Of a DNA stretch of 64,000 nucleotides, positions 62,098 to 64,000 are shown one piece after another. The position numbers and the translations under genes were made by a program. Positions within the stretch are counted from its first letter, which is position 1; each line of letters starts with the position of its first letter. This DNA comes from Micromonospora coxensis (GTDB lineage Bacteria; Actinomycetota; Actinomycetes; Mycobacteriales; Micromonosporaceae). Location: contig NZ_LT607753.1 in assembly GCF_900090295.1 (NCBI RefSeq), positions 5,084,001-5,148,000 on the forward strand, written 5' to 3'. The notes beneath the pieces were generated by a model. That model was given only the letters and a program-made list of their open reading frames with translations. It was not told the DNA's origin and made no database searches.

Positions 62098-63599
62098 CCG
62101 CCCTCGTCCCGCTGCCGGTGGTGGTGCCGCTGCTCGGGGCGGCCCTCACCCTGATCCTGGCGCCCTGGCCCCGGGCGCAGCGGACGGTCAGCGTGGTGGC
62201 GCTCGCCGCCAACCTGCTCGTCGCGTCGCTGCTGCTGGTCGAGGCGTACCGGAACGGCCCGGTGGTGGTGCAGGTGGGTGGCTGGCCGGCGCCGGTGGGG
62301 ATCGTGCTCATCGCTGACCAGTTGGCCGCGCTGATGCTGGTGGTCTCCTCGGCGGTGACCCTGTGCGTGCTGCTCTACTCCATCGGGCAGGGCCGCAGCG
62401 AGACCAGCGAGTCGGCGCCGGTGAGCATCTTCCACCCGACCTACCTGGTGCTGACCGCCGGCATCACCAACGCCTTCCTCGCGGGTGACCTGTTCAACCT
62501 CTTCGTCGGCTTCGAGATGCTGCTCGCCGCGAGCTTCGTGCTGATCACGCTGGGCGGGACCGAGACCCGGATCCGCACCGGCTCGACGTACGTCGTGGTC
62601 AGCGTCCTGTCCTCGCTGATCTTCCTGGCCGCGACGGGCCTGGTGTACGCGGCCACCGGCACCCTCAACATGGCGCAGCTCGCCGCCCGGCTCGACGCGC
62701 TGCCCGACGGCGTACGGCTGGGGTTGCAACTGACGCTGCTGCTCGCCTTCGGGATCAAGGCGGCGGTCTTCCCGCTCTCCGCCTGGTTGCCGGACAGCTA
62801 CCCGACCGCGCCGGCCCCGGTGACCGCCGTCTTCGCCGGCCTGCTCACCAAGGTCGGCGTGTACGCCATCATCCGCACCGAGACGCTGCTCTTCCCCGGC
62901 GGGGACGTCTCCGGGCTGCTCATGGTGGTCGCCGGGCTGACCATGGTGATCGGTGTGCTGGGCGCGGTGGCCCAGTCGGACCTGAAGCGGCTCTTCTCGT
63001 TCACCCTGGTCAGCCACATCGGTTACATGATCTTCGGGGTGGCGCTGAGCACCGCCGCCGCGCTCTCCGGCGCGATCTTCTACGTGGTGCACCACATCAC
63101 CGTCCAGACCACCCTCTTCCTGGTCGCCGGTCTGGTCGAGGAGCGGGCCGGCAGCACCGACCTGCGTCGGCTCGGCGGTCTGGCGCGGATCACCCCGCTG
63201 CTGGCGGTGCTCTTCTTCGTCCCCGCGATGAACCTCGCCGGCATCCCGCCCTTCTCCGGCTTCCTCGGCAAGCTGGGCCTGCTCCAGGCCGGCGTGGCCG
63301 TCGGCGGCCCGCTGCCCTGGGTGCTGGTGGCCGCCGGCACCCTGACCAGCCTGCTCACCCTCTACGCGGCGTCGCGGGTGTGGAACATCGCCTTCTGGCG
63401 GGCGCCCCGGCTGGCCACCGCCGAACCGGTGGTGCGGCTGCCGCAGCTCATGGTCGGGGCCACCGTCGCCCTGGTGGCGCTCGGACTGGTGCTCACCCTC
63501 GCCGCCGGTCCGCTCTTCCGCGTCACCGCCGACGCCGCGGCCGACCTGCGGCTGCGCACCCCGTACGTGGAGGCCGTCCTGCCGGGCGGCGCGCGGTGA
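62094..63599 (+). CDS. mrpD: Na+/H+ antiporter subunit D
   Basis: MrpD is a NuoM/NuoN-like channel subunit. The 501-residue protein has about fourteen membrane segments. Family blocks are FHPTYLVLTAGITNAFLAGD followed by LFNLFVGFEMLLAASFVLI (conserved Glu), FGIKAAVFPLSAWLPDSYPT then APAPVTAVFAGLLTKVGVYA (conserved Lys residues), and AVAQSDLKRLFSFTLVSHIG. PFSGFLGKLGLLQAGVAVGG comes near the end. It overlaps mrpC and mrpE by four bases on each side, so the operon is probably translated as a coupled unit. Confidence 0.95.
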   Translation: MTALVPLPVVVPLLGAALTLILAPWPRAQRTVSVVALAANLLVASLLLVEAYRNGPVVVQVGGWPAPVGIVLIADQLAALMLVVSSAVTLCVLLYSIGQGRSETSESAPVSIFHPTYLVLTAGITNAFLAGDLFNLFVGFEMLLAASFVLITLGGTETRIRTGSTYVVVSVLSSLIFLAATGLVYAATGTLNMAQLAARLDALPDGVRLGLQLTLLLAFGIKAAVFPLSAWLPDSYPTAPAPVTAVFAGLLTKVGVYAIIRTETLLFPGGDVSGLLMVVAGLTMVIGVLGAVAQSDLKRLFSFTLVSHIGYMIFGVALSTAAALSGAIFYVVHHITVQTTLFLVAGLVEERAGSTDLRRLGGLARITPLLAVLFFVPAMNLAGIPPFSGFLGKLGLLQAGVAVGGPLPWVLVAAGTLTSLLTLYAASRVWNIAFWRAPRLATAEPVVRLPQLMVGATVALVALGLVLTLAAGPLFRVTADAAADLRLRTPYVEAVLPGGAR

Positions 63600-64000
63600 C
63601 CCCGCCCCCGCCGCCCGGCCGGTTCGGCCGCTGGCGGGACCAGGCGATCGCGCTGGGCTGGCTGATCGCCGTGTGGAACCTGCTCTGGGGCGAGGTCACC
63701 TGGGCCAACCTGGTGGGCGGGACGCTGGTCGGCGCGGCGGTGCTGCTCTTCTTCCCGCTCCCGCCGGTCTCCTTCGGCGGCCGGCTGCGGCCCAGGGCGC
63801 TGCTGGTCCTGGCCGGCACGTTCGTCGTCGAACTGGTCAGCGCCAGCGTCCACGTCGCCGCGATCGCGGTCCGCCCCGGCTACCGGCCCCGGGGCGCGAT
63901 CATCGGGGTACGGCTGCGGGTGCGCAGCGACCTCAACCTGGCGCTCACCGCCGAACTGCTCTCCCTGGTCCCCGGCACCCTGATCGTCGAGGTGGACCGC
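63596..64000 (+). CDS. mrpE: Na+/H+ antiporter subunit E, truncated by the window edge
   Basis: The 135 visible codons encode the MrpE N-terminal membrane part: DQAIALGWLIAVWNLLWGEV, then NLVGGTLVGAAVLLFFPLPP, then LLVLAGTFVVELVSASVHVA. The conserved soluble segment RPGYRPRGAIIGVRLRVRSD and ALTAELLSLVPGTLIVEVD follows. The TxxSLxPGT-type motif (LLSLVPGTLIVEV) is diagnostic. The gene continues past position 64000, and mrpF and mrpG are expected beyond it. Confidence 0.93.
   Translation, partial: MTPPPPPGRFGRWRDQAIALGWLIAVWNLLWGEVTWANLVGGTLVGAAVLLFFPLPPVSFGGRLRPRALLVLAGTFVVELVSASVHVAAIAVRPGYRPRGAIIGVRLRVRSDLNLALTAELLSLVPGTLIVEVDR

Overview
The window looks like a stretch of core chromosome from a very GC-rich actinomycete. 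It is most likely a member of the Micromonosporaceae (Micromonospora-like), judged from gene order, pervasive G/C third codon positions, frequent GTG starts and leaderless promoters. No sequence search was possible, so the genus is an inference. There are no rRNA or tRNA genes, insertion sequences, phage genes or CRISPR arrays.

Layout. 1-794 (minus): end of a ferritin-like DUF4439 gene and a Tat lipoprotein gene. 949-8317 (plus): translation and RNA-maturation cluster rimP-nusA-ylxR-infB-DUF503-rbfA-nrnA, followed by two small membrane proteins. 8991-9667: a mostly non-coding gap holding one possible 29-residue peptide. 9668-14264: a P-loop kinase-like protein, a MATE exporter, two small membrane proteins, truB and ribF. 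14318-18843: rpsO and pnp, each behind a structured leader, then an M16 peptidase. 19000-25875: dapB, acetyltransferases, and a minus-strand unit of ECF sigma factor, MFS exporter and glyoxalase-like protein. 26005-31457: YcaQ-type winged-helix protein, DUF2752, thyX, dapA and RNase J. 31638-35438: a secreted S1 protease and a tandem pair of YbjN proteins. 35553-38006: ftsK. 38435-39887: a guanidine-III riboswitch with a Gdx/SugE-type exporter, divergent from an ornithine-cyclodeaminase-family gene. 40036-45315: rimO-pgsA-cinA-clgR-pspA-pspM, an envelope-stress locus like that of mycobacteria. 45320-48919: a 1199-residue multicopper-oxidase-fold protein with three fibronectin III repeats that has lost its copper ligands. 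49103-58064: nei2-type glycosylase, secreted SH3-like protein, CPCC protein, SAM hydrolase family protein, lipoprotein and a large Lhr helicase. 58244-64000: a small unknown gene behind an AT-rich palindrome, then the start of an mrp (Na+/H+ antiporter) operon that runs off the window.

Functional themes are ribosome biogenesis and RNA decay (rimP, nusA, infB, rbfA, nrnA, truB, rpsO, pnp, rnj, rimO), lysine/cell-wall precursor synthesis (dapA, dapB), and envelope or ion stress (clgR-pspA-pspM, mrp, gdx, ECF sigma). At least eighteen genes carry a -10-like hexamer ending 6-8 bases before the start codon. This is the signature of leaderless transcripts and was used to choose many starts.

The most unusual items are the ligand-less multicopper oxidase-like protein, the guanidine-III riboswitch with a possible Shine-Dalgarno-sequestering helix, an AT-rich palindromic operator candidate next to lhr, and two related long palindromes flanking the DUF503 gene.
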